A stretch of 16,160 nucleotides of DNA from CAYJBH01 sp964370765 (GCA_964370765.1 CAYJKW010000050.1:1-16160); one strand, 5' to 3'. Shown: positions 7,788 through 15,164, counted from the stretch's first letter. A program made the numbers and translations. The notes: generated from the sequence alone by a model not told the origin.

Positions 7788-8678
7788 CTATATGCCAAGT
7801 TCTGTGTACTGTACAAATATATCGTTAAGCGATGGCTCCACTACCTGTACGCCGTCGATATCAAGCCTTAAAGATGCTATATCAGATATTAGACGATGCT
7901 TGTCATCCGGGTTATCAAGTTTTACTAACACACCGTTATCCTCGATAGTAGTTTGATAGCTAAGTGCTTTTGAAACCTTTTGGCAATCTGTAGTTTTAAT
8001 TATCATCTTGCTACGGTCGTATCCTCGCTTTATCTTGCTTATCTCGCCCTGTAGTGCTATGTTGCCGCCGCTTAGTATAACTATATCGTTACAAAATTCC
8101 TCGATATAGTTCATCTGATGTGATGAGAATATTACAACCTTGCCCTGCTGGGTAAGCTCGCTTACCAGCTCTTTTAGGATTATCGCATTAACAGGATCAA
8201 GTCCGGAGAAGGGCTCGTCCAGAATAACGGCATCAGGGTTTGCAATTAGGGTTGATGCAAGCTGTATTTTTTGCTGGTTGCCCTTTGAGAGAGTTTCTAG
8301 TTTTTTTCCTCTATACTCCTGCATATCAAGGCGCTTTAGATAGTAATCACTTGTCTTTACCGCATCGGATTTTTTTGCGCCTTTTAACATTCCGAAATAG
8401 ACAAGTTGATCTATAACGGTACGCTTAGGATACATTCCGCGTTCTTCCGGAAGATAGCCTATTGATATTTTTTTGCGGTCTATTGCAAAACCGTCAACTA
8501 ATATCTCGCCACTGTCGGCACCGAAAACACCCATAAGTATTCGTATGCTTGTTGTCTTACCGGCACCATTACGCCCAAGTAGGCCAAGCGGTTTACCCGA
8601 TTCGGCTGCAAGGCTTATTCCTTTTAAAACCTTTTTTTCGCCGAAATTTTTTACAATATTATTTAGCTCTAACTTCAT
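7788..8678 (-). CDS. ABC transporter ATP-binding protein (296 aa)
   Basis: This cytoplasmic ATPase should drive the adjacent ABC-2 permease. All nucleotide-binding motifs are intact: Walker A GRNGAGKTT (35-43), signature LSKGNQQK (130-137), Walker B AVILDEP (150-156) and H-loop His187 in SSHQM. The C-terminal stretch (about 213-288) matches the DUF4162-type tail common in NatA-like subunits. I set the start at the ATG at 8678, which has AAGGAG 6 nt upstream and begins the typical 'MKLELNNIVKNFG'. The frame is open 42 codons further upstream, but that part only shadows the DUF3169 gene. The start overlaps the stop of the DUF3169 gene by one base (TAATG), so translation is probably coupled. Confidence 0.92.
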   Translation of the reverse strand: MKLELNNIVKNFGEKKVLKGISLAAESGKPLGLLGRNGAGKTTSIRILMGVFGADSGEILVDGFAIDRKKISIGYLPEERGMYPKRTVIDQLVYFGMLKGAKKSDAVKTSDYYLKRLDMQEYRGKKLETLSKGNQQKIQLASTLIANPDAVILDEPFSGLDPVNAIILKELVSELTQQGKVVIFSSHQMNYIEEFCNDIVILSGGNIALQGEISKIKRGYDRSKMIIKTTDCQKVSKALSYQTTIEDNGVLVKLDNPDDKHRLISDIASLRLDIDGVQVVEPSLNDIFVQYTELGI

Positions 8679-9394
8679 TATCTCTCCTTCTTGTTGGCTG
8701 CTATGGCAAACGATAGATAGTGTACAATCCATATAACGGATAGTATCAGTACAGGGAATATACCTATATCTGCAATCATCGATAGAATCGATGATATTAC
8801 CCATAATGCTACAATTGTATTAGTGGTGGCACGATAGCTGATGTAGCTTGCATGGCCTATTTTTGCACGCTCGGCCTCGTCGCATGTTTTTAAATACTCT
8901 TTATGAAACCTGAGGTCTAAAGCGTTGGCAGTTTTTTCGGGGTTTAGCTTCTTTACTGTGCTAGTAAGCATTACTGTGTTAAAGATGTAAAAAAACAACA
9001 TCACAAAAAATGTAATAAATAATATATCGTTTATGCTGTTAGATGTTACAAGACAGGAAAACCCAAGTAGATTAAGTATAATTGATAGTTCACACGGTAT
9101 CGCGGCGAAATCCAACCTTTCTTCTAATGCCTCGAGCCTATCCTCATCTACTTTATCTATCTTTAGTCGGCATAGTATGATGATTGCCAACGCAGTGGCT
9201 GCAAGCAGTACCGAAAGAGCCGTAACTATAATTCCTATTAGATCCATGATTTCTAATAGACTATTAAATATTGACTCATAGTCTATTGTGTTGGCGTTTT
9301 CACGGATAGAATAACCGATTACACCACCAAGCAACGTCATAAAGGTTAAAAACAGTAAAAACTTAACTATAATAACAACATTTTTTTTCTTCAT
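8678..9394 (-). CDS. DUF3169 family membrane protein (238 aa)
   Basis: Six hydrophobic helices are visible (about 7-28, 52-75, 100-117, 123-144, 190-210 and 213-233). Between the fourth and fifth is a cytoplasmic-looking segment 'NPEKTANALDLRFHKEYLKTCDEAERAKIGHASY' whose N-P-E-K, D-x-x-F and D-E-A-E-R spacing fits DUF3169. Proteins of this family are commonly encoded right after a small XRE regulator, as here (4-nt ATGA overlap). That arrangement suggests the membrane protein senses a signal or controls the regulator, but no mechanism is established and none can be read from this sequence. The stop overlaps the ATPase start by one base, making it an integral part of the ABC operon. Confidence 0.75.
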   Translation of the reverse strand: MKKKNVVIIVKFLLFLTFMTLLGGVIGYSIRENANTIDYESIFNSLLEIMDLIGIIVTALSVLLAATALAIIILCRLKIDKVDEDRLEALEERLDFAAIPCELSIILNLLGFSCLVTSNSINDILFITFFVMLFFYIFNTVMLTSTVKKLNPEKTANALDLRFHKEYLKTCDEAERAKIGHASYISYRATTNTIVALWVISSILSMIADIGIFPVLILSVIWIVHYLSFAIAANKKER

Positions 9395-9594
9395 TCCTCA
9401 CCCTCTAAGTAAAATATTTGTTCAACCGCAACTTCAAAATATCTTGCTATCTTGAGTGCAAGCGATACCGATGGGTTGTAGTCGCCCCTTTCGATAAGGC
9501 TTATCGTCTGCCGTGATACACCCACAAGCTGGCCCATCTGTTGTTGGTTTATGTTTTTTTCGACGCGATATTCCTTGAGTTTATTTTGTAGCAG
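9391..9594 (-). CDS. XRE-family HTH transcriptional regulator (67 aa, probable CTG start)
   Basis: This is a compact DNA-binding protein with one Cro/CI-type helix-turn-helix: 'NKLKEYRVEKNINQQQMGQLVGVSRQTISLIERGDYNPS' covers helices 1-4 (about residues 4-42), and 'FEVAVEQIF' is the usual family ending. Length and sequence match the small regulators that head DUF3169- or DUF2975-type operons. The frame has no ATG before the middle of the HTH. An in-frame TTG at 9621 lies within an operator palindrome and upstream of a 10-base Shine-Dalgarno, so it is unlikely. CTG at 9594 is 8 nt beyond AGGAGG and gives the family-like start M-L-Q-N-K-L-K-E-Y-R. It probably represses its own promoter through the two palindromes upstream. 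Confidence 0.82.
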   Translation of the reverse strand: MLQNKLKEYRVEKNINQQQMGQLVGVSRQTISLIERGDYNPSVSLALKIARYFEVAVEQIFYLEGEE

Positions 9595-9598
9595 ATCA

Positions 9599-9608
9599 AT
9601 CACCTCCT
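9599..9608 (-). promoter_or_regulatory. Very strong Shine-Dalgarno that decides the XRE gene start
   Basis: AGGAGGTGAT is a 10-base match to the 16S rRNA 3' end. It is followed by TGAT and then CTG. No ATG, GTG or TTG lies in frame at a usable distance; the in-frame GTG overlaps the site itself. This supports CTG at 9594 as the start codon. Confidence 0.7.
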
Positions 9609-9614
9609 GTTGAA

Positions 9615-9634
9615 ATGACAACTTTAATTGTCAT
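9615..9634. promoter_or_regulatory. Operator-like palindrome O2 (leader of the XRE operon)
   Basis: ATGACAATTAAAGTTGTCAT (minus-strand reading) has 7-base perfect arms, ATGACAA and TTGTCAT, around a 6-base centre. It covers the predicted transcription start and the leader just above the ribosome binding site. Its core TGACAA-N8-TTGTCA is shared with O1, and the two centres are 33 bp apart, about three helical turns. Confidence 0.7.
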
Positions 9635-9638
9635 TAAT

Positions 9639-9667
9639 ATGATAGCATTGACAACAATAGTTGTCAA
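9639..9667 (-). promoter_or_regulatory. Sigma-A promoter of the XRE-DUF3169-ABC operon
   Basis: A consensus TTGACA (9667-9662) is followed by a 17-base spacer and TATCAT (9644-9639). Transcription would start near 9632, within palindrome O2. A perfect -35 under repression by overlapping operators suggests an operon that is off until induced and then strongly on. Confidence 0.75.
9648..9667. promoter_or_regulatory. Operator-like palindrome O1 (over the -35 box)
   Basis: TTGACAACTATTGTTGTCAA (minus-strand reading) has perfect 8-base arms around a 4-base centre. It contains the -35 hexamer TTGACA and most of the spacer, so a bound protein would block RNA polymerase. The small XRE regulator encoded immediately downstream is the obvious candidate ligand. 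Confidence 0.75.
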
Positions 9668-9755
9668 TAGTCAAAGTTACCAAGATTATGGAAAAGAAGG
9701 CGATGTTTTTTGTTGTAGTAATTGTGAAATATTATGACGTAATTTGAAAAAGTGC

Positions 9756-9784
9756 TTGCATAATAATGTAATAGGGTGTAAAAT
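9756..9784 (+). promoter_or_regulatory. Probable sigma-A promoter of the chemotaxis receptor gene
   Basis: TTGCAT (9756-9761), a 17-base spacer and TAAAAT (9779-9784) lie about 75 bases upstream of the MCP start. I looked for a sigma-D flagellar promoter (TAAA-N15-GCCGATAT) and for a c-di-GMP riboswitch in this ~190-base gap and saw no convincing match to either. Confidence 0.5.
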
Positions 9785-9858
9785 TATAGTGGTATAGGTC
9801 AAATGATAAATATTTGGCTATTTTCCAAACAACTTAATATCTATAAAAAAGGTGGCTT

Positions 9859-11634
9859 ATGAAAAATCTTAAAGTAAAGATGAAGTTTATTGTTGGGCTG
9901 GGAATAATAACACTATTAGTTATAGTGCTTGGTGGATTTTCGTTAAATTCATTATCGGTTGTGGGAGGTTTTTTTGATGATTTTGTCGAAGAATCGTATA
10001 ACACTACTGTTATAGCAAAAGATACCGAGATAATGTTCGAATCTCTTATCCTTAACACATCAGATATAATCACCTCTGATAACGAACAGGTTATAAACGA
10101 AGCTTTAGCCATACTTAATTCTGCACCACAGCAGGCTATGGGTCAACTAGAACTGTTGGGCAGCACCCAGATGGCAGATCTTTATGCATCAGAACTTGCA
10201 ACTCTAATGCAACAGGTAGAGAGTGTTGCGGCCACCAACCTTGAGATTGTAGCTCTTGTAGAGGGAGGTAAAACAGATGATGCCCTTGCTCTTTACAACT
10301 CTACATTCGTGCCTGCAACACAAGGTGTAATAGATTTAGTGCATGAGATAGAAGCAATTGTGGATATGCGTGCAGGCGAACAGCTTGCAACACTACAGAG
10401 TTACAACAACATAACGAATATATTCTTACTAAGTATAGCCATTATTGTTGTAGTGTTAATATGTGTTATCGGTACACTCTTAACAAACTCTATTACAAAA
10501 CCGATTGTACAGATAGAAACAGCTATAGATGCACTTTCTAAGGGTGAATTTGAGAGAGTAGCGATAGATTATAAGGCAAACGATGAGTTTGGCGCACTTG
10601 CCGATAACACAAGTAGCACTATAACAAATATACAGACAATGATAGATGATCTAAGCTATAATATCGGCGAGATTGCAAACGGTAACTTTATTGTTGAAAG
10701 TAAGGCAGAGCACCTTTATGTTGGTGCATTCGAGCCACTTAAGATTGCTATGAGCGACCTTGTAAACCGTATGAATAGCACCATGCTTAGTGTAAGCCAG
10801 TCGACCGAACAGGTTGCAAGCAGTTCTGAGCAGGTATCCTCCAGTGCACAGGCACTTGCGCAGGGCGCAACGGAGCAGGCAGGATCTATCGAGGAGCTAT
10901 CTGCAACGGTTAGTGAAATATCCGAAAAGATCAGCCTTAATGCCGAGAATGCAAATAAAACATCACAGATGGCACAAGGTGTTGTAGCGGCAATGGGTAT
11001 GAGCAATGATCAGATGAAAAAGCTTACAATCTCGATGGAGGAGATTGACGGTAAATCTAAAGAAATTAGCAAGATCATTAAGACAATTGAGGATATTGCA
11101 TTCCAGACTAATATTCTTGCACTTAACGCAGCAGTAGAGGCAGCACGTGCAGGAGCAGCAGGAAAAGGCTTTGCCGTTGTTGCAGACGAGGTTCGTAACC
11201 TTGCCGGTAAATCTGCAGATGCCGCAAAGGATACTACTTTATTGATCGAAGGGTCTATCAAGGCTATTAACGAGGGTGTTGAGCTTACACAGCTTACCGC
11301 AGCAGAGCTTAGCAAAGCTGTTGAGGGCGCAGGCGAAACAACAAGTGTAATTAACGAAATTAGCACAGCAACAAACGAACAGGCAGAGGCTGTTTCGCAG
11401 ATATCTGCAGGCCTTGATCAGATAGCCGCCGTTGTACACAATAACTCTGCAACAAGTGAGGAAAGTGCTGCAACAAGTGAAGAGCTATCAAGCCAGGCAG
11501 CTGTACTAAAACAGATAGTTTCTACCTTTACACTTAATACAAATTTAGAAAAAAATGTAAATCAACCTAATATGTCGACCACTAATGTAGCACCTAGCTA
11601 CCTTGAGGAAGATGTATACAGCGATAAGTATTAA
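9859..11634 (+). CDS. Methyl-accepting chemotaxis protein (591 aa)
   Basis: This transmembrane receptor should pass a ligand signal to CheA/CheW at the cell pole. It has membrane helix 1 (about 9-29), a helical extracytoplasmic sensor of four-helix-bundle type (about 30-186), membrane helix 2 (about 187-209) and a HAMP domain (about 210-262). A second HAMP-like unit with 'IANGNF' (about 263-310) follows, then the long coiled-coil signalling hairpin. The kinase-contact tip 'FQTNILALNAAVEAARAG' (415-432) and 'GFAVVADEVRNLAGKSA' are fully conserved. E/Q/A/S-rich heptads on both arms are candidate methylation sites. There is no C-terminal CheR-tethering pentapeptide of the NWETF type. The ribosome binding site is AAAGGTGG. 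Its ligand is unknown. No other chemotaxis genes adjoin it. Confidence 0.95.
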   Translation: MKNLKVKMKFIVGLGIITLLVIVLGGFSLNSLSVVGGFFDDFVEESYNTTVIAKDTEIMFESLILNTSDIITSDNEQVINEALAILNSAPQQAMGQLELLGSTQMADLYASELATLMQQVESVAATNLEIVALVEGGKTDDALALYNSTFVPATQGVIDLVHEIEAIVDMRAGEQLATLQSYNNITNIFLLSIAIIVVVLICVIGTLLTNSITKPIVQIETAIDALSKGEFERVAIDYKANDEFGALADNTSSTITNIQTMIDDLSYNIGEIANGNFIVESKAEHLYVGAFEPLKIAMSDLVNRMNSTMLSVSQSTEQVASSSEQVSSSAQALAQGATEQAGSIEELSATVSEISEKISLNAENANKTSQMAQGVVAAMGMSNDQMKKLTISMEEIDGKSKEISKIIKTIEDIAFQTNILALNAAVEAARAGAAGKGFAVVADEVRNLAGKSADAAKDTTLLIEGSIKAINEGVELTQLTAAELSKAVEGAGETTSVINEISTATNEQAEAVSQISAGLDQIAAVVHNNSATSEESAATSEELSSQAAVLKQIVSTFTLNTNLEKNVNQPNMSTTNVAPSYLEEDVYSDKY

Positions 11635-11654
11635 GAAATCATTATTTAATTGGC

Positions 11655-11688
11655 TATACCGCCCATTCCGATTGGTATGGGCGGTATA
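11655..11688 (+). terminator. Strong hairpin between the MCP and MFS genes
   Basis: TATACCGCCCAT (11655-11666) pairs perfectly with ATGGGCGGTATA (11677-11688) around a 10-base loop. It is followed by ATTCTAT rather than a proper U-run, so termination may be partial and the MFS and ligase genes may get read-through from the MCP promoter. It could alternatively stabilise the mRNA 3' end. Confidence 0.55.
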
Positions 11689-11706
11689 ATTCTATAAGGG
11701 ACAAGA

Positions 11707-12981
11707 ATGAAATTTATTAAAGAACACATACTTGTAAGAACACTTCATGACGTAGGAGATAACCCAAGAGTATCCATACTAACCGAACCGCTTTGGTTTA
11801 TTCCGTATAGCCTTTTTATTCCTTTTCAGTCGATATATATGCGGCAGATGGGTCTATCAAGCGCAGAGATAGGATTTATTATTGCATTTGGCTTTTTTCT
11901 ACAGATATTCGGATCGTTGCTTGGCGGTGCTATAACCGATAAATGGGGTAGAAGAAAAACGACATTTATCTTTGATGTTATAAGCTGGACTATACCATGT
12001 ATTCTTTGGGTGATAGCAGATAACTTTTGGTTGTTCCTGTTAGCCGGCGCTATTAACTCGTTTAGTGCACTAACCCATGTATCTTGGGCATGCTTGTTTA
12101 TCGAGGATTGTCCCCCTGTACATGTGCGAAATGCATTTTTAATAATACAGATATGCGGTATGTTGTCGGTGTTTTTTTCGCCAATATCAGCATGGCTGGT
12201 TTCGGTACATGGTGTGGTTGTGGTTGTTAGGATTATATATGCTATATCGGCATTATCGATGACGGCTAAGTTTGTATTGCTGTATAAATATGGGAAGGAG
12301 ACACAGCTGGGGTTACGGCGACTTAAAGAGACTAAGGATATTAGCCTGCTCTCGATGCTAGCCGACTATCGCTCGGTGTTTCTTACCGTTATACAGACAA
12401 AAAAAATGATGTTTGTTGTTGTATTTATAAGCCTTGTTAATATTACCTTGATACCTACAACAACATTTTTTTCGATGTATGTTACCGAAACAGTGAAACT
12501 TCCGGAAGAGTGGGTTGCGTTTTTTCCGATGGTAAGAACAGCAATAATGCTTTTATTTGTATTTCAGCTACACCATGTTGTTCATCGGATTTCTATGCGT
12601 ATGGGGGCTGTAATAGGGCTGATACTTTACATTACCAGCCATGTTATTCTACTGCTAAGCCCTACAGGAAGTTTTGTAACGGTGATTATATATACTTTGC
12701 TTGAGGCCGTGGCATTCTCTTTTGTACAGCCACGAAAAGATGAGCTTATGGTTCTTTATGTCGACGAGAAAAACCGTTCAAGGATTTTTGCTATATATAT
12801 GATGGCAATGCTCGGTATAACGGCACCGTTTGGAATAATATTTGGGCGTTTATATGAGATTGGTAGTGGCTATCCTTTTATTGTTAATATACTGTTGTTT
12901 TTAACCGCTACAATTTTGATTTTATCCTCTAAGGATTTAAAGAAACATGAGCAAACTATCGGAGATGGGACAGATGTTTAG
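11707..12981 (+). CDS. Major facilitator superfamily transporter (424 aa)
   Basis: This is a secondary transporter with about twelve hydrophobic helices in two halves and a charged central loop (about residues 195-235). The loop between helices 2 and 3 holds the MFS motif A variant 'GGAITDKWGRRK' (73-84). The length of 424 aa is normal for a drug/proton antiporter-like or sugar-type MFS carrier. The start has AAGGG 6 nt upstream and lies soon after the hairpin that closes the MCP gene. Its 3' end overlaps the downstream GCS2-like ligase gene, which suggests co-translation and a shared small-molecule pathway. Substrate and direction cannot be told from sequence. Confidence 0.88.
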   Translation: MKFIKEHILVRTLHDVGDNPRVSILTEPLWFIPYSLFIPFQSIYMRQMGLSSAEIGFIIAFGFFLQIFGSLLGGAITDKWGRRKTTFIFDVISWTIPCILWVIADNFWLFLLAGAINSFSALTHVSWACLFIEDCPPVHVRNAFLIIQICGMLSVFFSPISAWLVSVHGVVVVVRIIYAISALSMTAKFVLLYKYGKETQLGLRRLKETKDISLLSMLADYRSVFLTVIQTKKMMFVVVFISLVNITLIPTTTFFSMYVTETVKLPEEWVAFFPMVRTAIMLLFVFQLHHVVHRISMRMGAVIGLILYITSHVILLLSPTGSFVTVIIYTLLEAVAFSFVQPRKDELMVLYVDEKNRSRIFAIYMMAMLGITAPFGIIFGRLYEIGSGYPFIVNILLFLTATILILSSKDLKKHEQTIGDGTDV

Positions 12982-14302
12982 TAGAAATTGCGCAAGAGAT
13001 TATGTGGAAGAAAGACTTATTGCACCATTTTTTCGCAAAAATCCTAAATATATAGGTATAGAACTTGAGTATCCTATACTTTTTTTAGATGATTCGATCG
13101 ATAGTAAGGCGATTGGTATAGAATTTTTAAACGCATTAATAGCAACGCAGGAGTTTTCGGAGGAGAAGGGTACCTACTCGGCCGAGATAATGCGTGTTAA
13201 TCATAGCTGTGGTGATAGTATATCCTACGATTATAGCTATGCAACAATAGAGTTTTCTATGGCTAGGGGCATAAATATAGACGAGCTGGCACAAAGGTTT
13301 TATAGCTACTTTAAAATTGCCAACGATTTTTACAAAAGCAAAGGTTGCATTATATCGGGAATGGGTACAAACCCTATGCTTCCAAAGATAATAAAGTATA
13401 CCGACAGTAAATATACAAACTCGCTTCGTGATTTTATATCAAAATATACAGTGCAAAAGGATCCTAAATACTACCTTTTAAACATGCAGTCGGTACAGAC
13501 CCATATCGATGTAGAGGGTAAGCGGCTAACACGGCTTTTTAACACGCTTTGTAAGCTTGATTTTGTAAGGGCGTTACTCTTTTCGAATTCGCTCCCATCT
13601 ACCGATAACCTACCGACCGGGGTGGAGTATGATGCCGGAACATTATGTGCAAGGGATGTTAATTGGGAAAAATCCGGATTTCCTAACACCGGACTTTGTG
13701 ATTGTGATCTTGCCAATATAGAGGAGCTGATTGACTATTTTACCGATAAAAAGCTATGCTTTGTGCGGGATGGGGTTGATTTTAACTGCTTTAAACCTAC
13801 AAGCCTTACAGAATATTTTGATTCGCAAAAGCACCCGGAGAAAGACATAGAGTGTTACTTTAACGTAGAAAGGGTAACGATTAATCTTTTAAATGTAGTC
13901 GAGGTTAGAGGGGATTGTATACAACCGTTAAATGCTACTTTTGCACCATCGGCGTTTAGTATAGGGATTAGTAATAACGTTGAAAAAGCCTACCACCTAT
14001 GTAGCGAGTTTTTAAAGGAAAACGCACTACATGCAATGGGGAATAAACAGCTTAGATTAATGGCTGTTACAGGTAGGTTTAACGAGCTTTGTATGCCGAT
14101 AACGTTAGTTGCTTTTCTAACAAAGATGATCGACACTGCAAAACAGGGACTTATACAGCGTGGGTTTGGGGAGGAAAAACACCTAAAGCCGTTGTATGAG
14201 AGGGCGAAAAAGCTACTAACTCCGGCTGAACATCAGCTGCAGATGATGGCCGAGGGCAAAAGTATATTGCAGATAGCACAGCAGTATGCCGAAATAAAAT
14301 AA
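12974..14302 (+). CDS. Glutamate-cysteine-ligase-like (GCS2 superfamily) enzyme (442 aa)
   Basis: The protein resembles the GCS2/EgtA-type carboxylate-amine ligases, which use ATP to couple the gamma-carboxyl of glutamate to an amine such as cysteine. Visible family features are GIELEYPI (28-35), a 'YATIEFSMA' strand (89-97), the 'VQTHIDV' motif (174-180), the 'FSNSLPS' segment (203-209) and a late 'VEVRGDCIQP' strand (309-318). These correspond to metal- and ATP-site strands of the family. I prefer the ATG at 12974, with GGAG 9 nt upstream and an 8-nt overlap with the MFS gene. An earlier ATG at 12947 (451 aa) has a weaker site. The true acceptor is unknown: glutathione-type thiol synthesis is possible, but no gshB or egt genes are present in the window. 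Confidence 0.7.
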   Translation: MFSRNCARDYVEERLIAPFFRKNPKYIGIELEYPILFLDDSIDSKAIGIEFLNALIATQEFSEEKGTYSAEIMRVNHSCGDSISYDYSYATIEFSMARGINIDELAQRFYSYFKIANDFYKSKGCIISGMGTNPMLPKIIKYTDSKYTNSLRDFISKYTVQKDPKYYLLNMQSVQTHIDVEGKRLTRLFNTLCKLDFVRALLFSNSLPSTDNLPTGVEYDAGTLCARDVNWEKSGFPNTGLCDCDLANIEELIDYFTDKKLCFVRDGVDFNCFKPTSLTEYFDSQKHPEKDIECYFNVERVTINLLNVVEVRGDCIQPLNATFAPSAFSIGISNNVEKAYHLCSEFLKENALHAMGNKQLRLMAVTGRFNELCMPITLVAFLTKMIDTAKQGLIQRGFGEEKHLKPLYERAKKLLTPAEHQLQMMAEGKSILQIAQQYAEIK

Positions 14303-14346
14303 GGGTAAGGTTTAATGCAACTGCAACGTTGCATCTAACCCCACCC
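14303..14346 (-). terminator. Terminator of the GDPD gene, possibly bidirectional
   Basis: A long stem forms from GGGT and GTTAGATGCAAC on one side and GTTGCATTAAAC and ACCC on the other (minus-strand reading), with two internal mismatches. On the minus strand it runs straight into TTATTTTATT (14302-14293), a good U-rich tail. In the plus direction there is no T-run after the stem, so it is a weaker terminator for the ligase gene. The centre holds the 12-base palindrome TGCAACGTTGCA. Confidence 0.65.
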
Positions 14347-14366
14347 CTGTGTATTGATAGTGCTTG

Positions 14367-15164
14367 TTAATCTACCGTAAACCCCTCAAAAATAAATCCA
14401 TCAAAAAATTGCCTTGCCACCGTTAGGTCGGCGGGCTTTTTTAATGTCCATGCAATGGTGTGGCAACCAAATAGCTTACGGCATATTAGTACCGGTAATC
14501 TACCGCCACCGACATGGTCATATGCAATAAAGTTAGGTCTTGTCAAAACATTTGTGATAAGCTGCTCTACTAAGAAAAATCTGATATCTTTTTCATCAAA
14601 ATGGCAGGAAAGCTGCCCCCTTATAATATTGGGGCGATTTTTTCTGTACCAGCTTACAACCAAAGGGTTAAAAGACTCCACACAGTAATCACCATTGTAG
14701 TCGGCCAAGATTTTATCAGTAGCGATACATAGCTTTACATGGTCGTTATACGGTTTTAACTCCACAATAAGAGGGGTTTTGCCATCCACAACCTTTAGCA
14801 TATCACTTAAAAGCGGTATCCCCTCATCGGTTCCGACAAGCTTTAGCGATTTTATCTCGGCGTAGTCCATCTGTGATATTTTTTTATCTATCCCGCACAT
14901 GCGTTTTGTATCATCATCATGAAACACCACTACTTCACCATCGGCGGTAAGTTGTACATCCAGCTCCATACCATAGCCTTTTTGGCTTGCGAGCGCGAAA
15001 GCCTTTAAGGAATTTTCCGGTGTATGCACATTGCCATCGTGTAATCCGCGGTGTGCATAGTAAAATGACATCAGCTTGTCCAACCTACCAGTTTTATCGG
15101 CGGCGGGCATAATTAGAAAAAGATAGAATATTGCAAGAACTGCTACTGCAATAAGTATATACAT
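14367..15164 (-). CDS. Membrane-anchored glycerophosphodiester phosphodiesterase (265 aa)
   Basis: This enzyme should hydrolyse glycerophosphodiesters to glycerol-3-phosphate and an alcohol, recycling lipid or teichoic-acid material. An N-terminal hydrophobic helix (about 2-19) probably anchors it. The GDPD domain (about 35-262) shows all active-site elements: AHRG (His38), TPEN (Glu50), MELDVQLT-DGEVVVFHDD (Glu67, Asp69, His82) and IVELKP (Glu135), with Ca/Mg bound by the acidic residues. The start has AGAGG 5 nt upstream. It lies 37 nt after the methyltransferase stop, so the two are likely co-transcribed. A TATAAT in the gap (minus strand) lacks a good -35 partner. A hairpin with a U-rich tail follows the gene. 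Confidence 0.92.
   Translation of the reverse strand: MYILIAVAVLAIFYLFLIMPAADKTGRLDKLMSFYYAHRGLHDGNVHTPENSLKAFALASQKGYGMELDVQLTADGEVVVFHDDDTKRMCGIDKKISQMDYAEIKSLKLVGTDEGIPLLSDMLKVVDGKTPLIVELKPYNDHVKLCIATDKILADYNGDYCVESFNPLVVSWYRKNRPNIIRGQLSCHFDEKDIRFFLVEQLITNVLTRPNFIAYDHVGGGRLPVLICRKLFGCHTIAWTLKKPADLTVARQFFDGFIFEGFTVD

Noticed and set aside
8679..8804. Longer ABC ATPase starting at 8804
   Set aside because: The extra 42 residues are not ABC-like and overlap the end of the DUF3169 gene. The ATG at 8678 has a clear AAGGAG and the family start.
9688..9747. Short plus-strand frame of 19 residues (MEKKAMFFVVVIVKYYDVI), hydrophobic and toxin-like
   Set aside because: There is no ribosome binding site ahead of it and it lies between an operator-bearing promoter and the MCP promoter. 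No antitoxin partner is visible.
9668..9858. c-di-GMP riboswitch or sigma-D promoter ahead of the MCP gene
   Set aside because: These are common for clostridial chemotaxis genes, but the conserved GEMM core and the GCCGATAT -10 element are both absent. A sigma-A-like site explains the region better.
10716..11439. Minus-strand frames inside the MCP gene
   Set aside because: They are mirror frames caused by the Ala/Ser/Glu-rich coding pattern of the signalling hairpin. They have no ribosome binding sites or recognisable domains.
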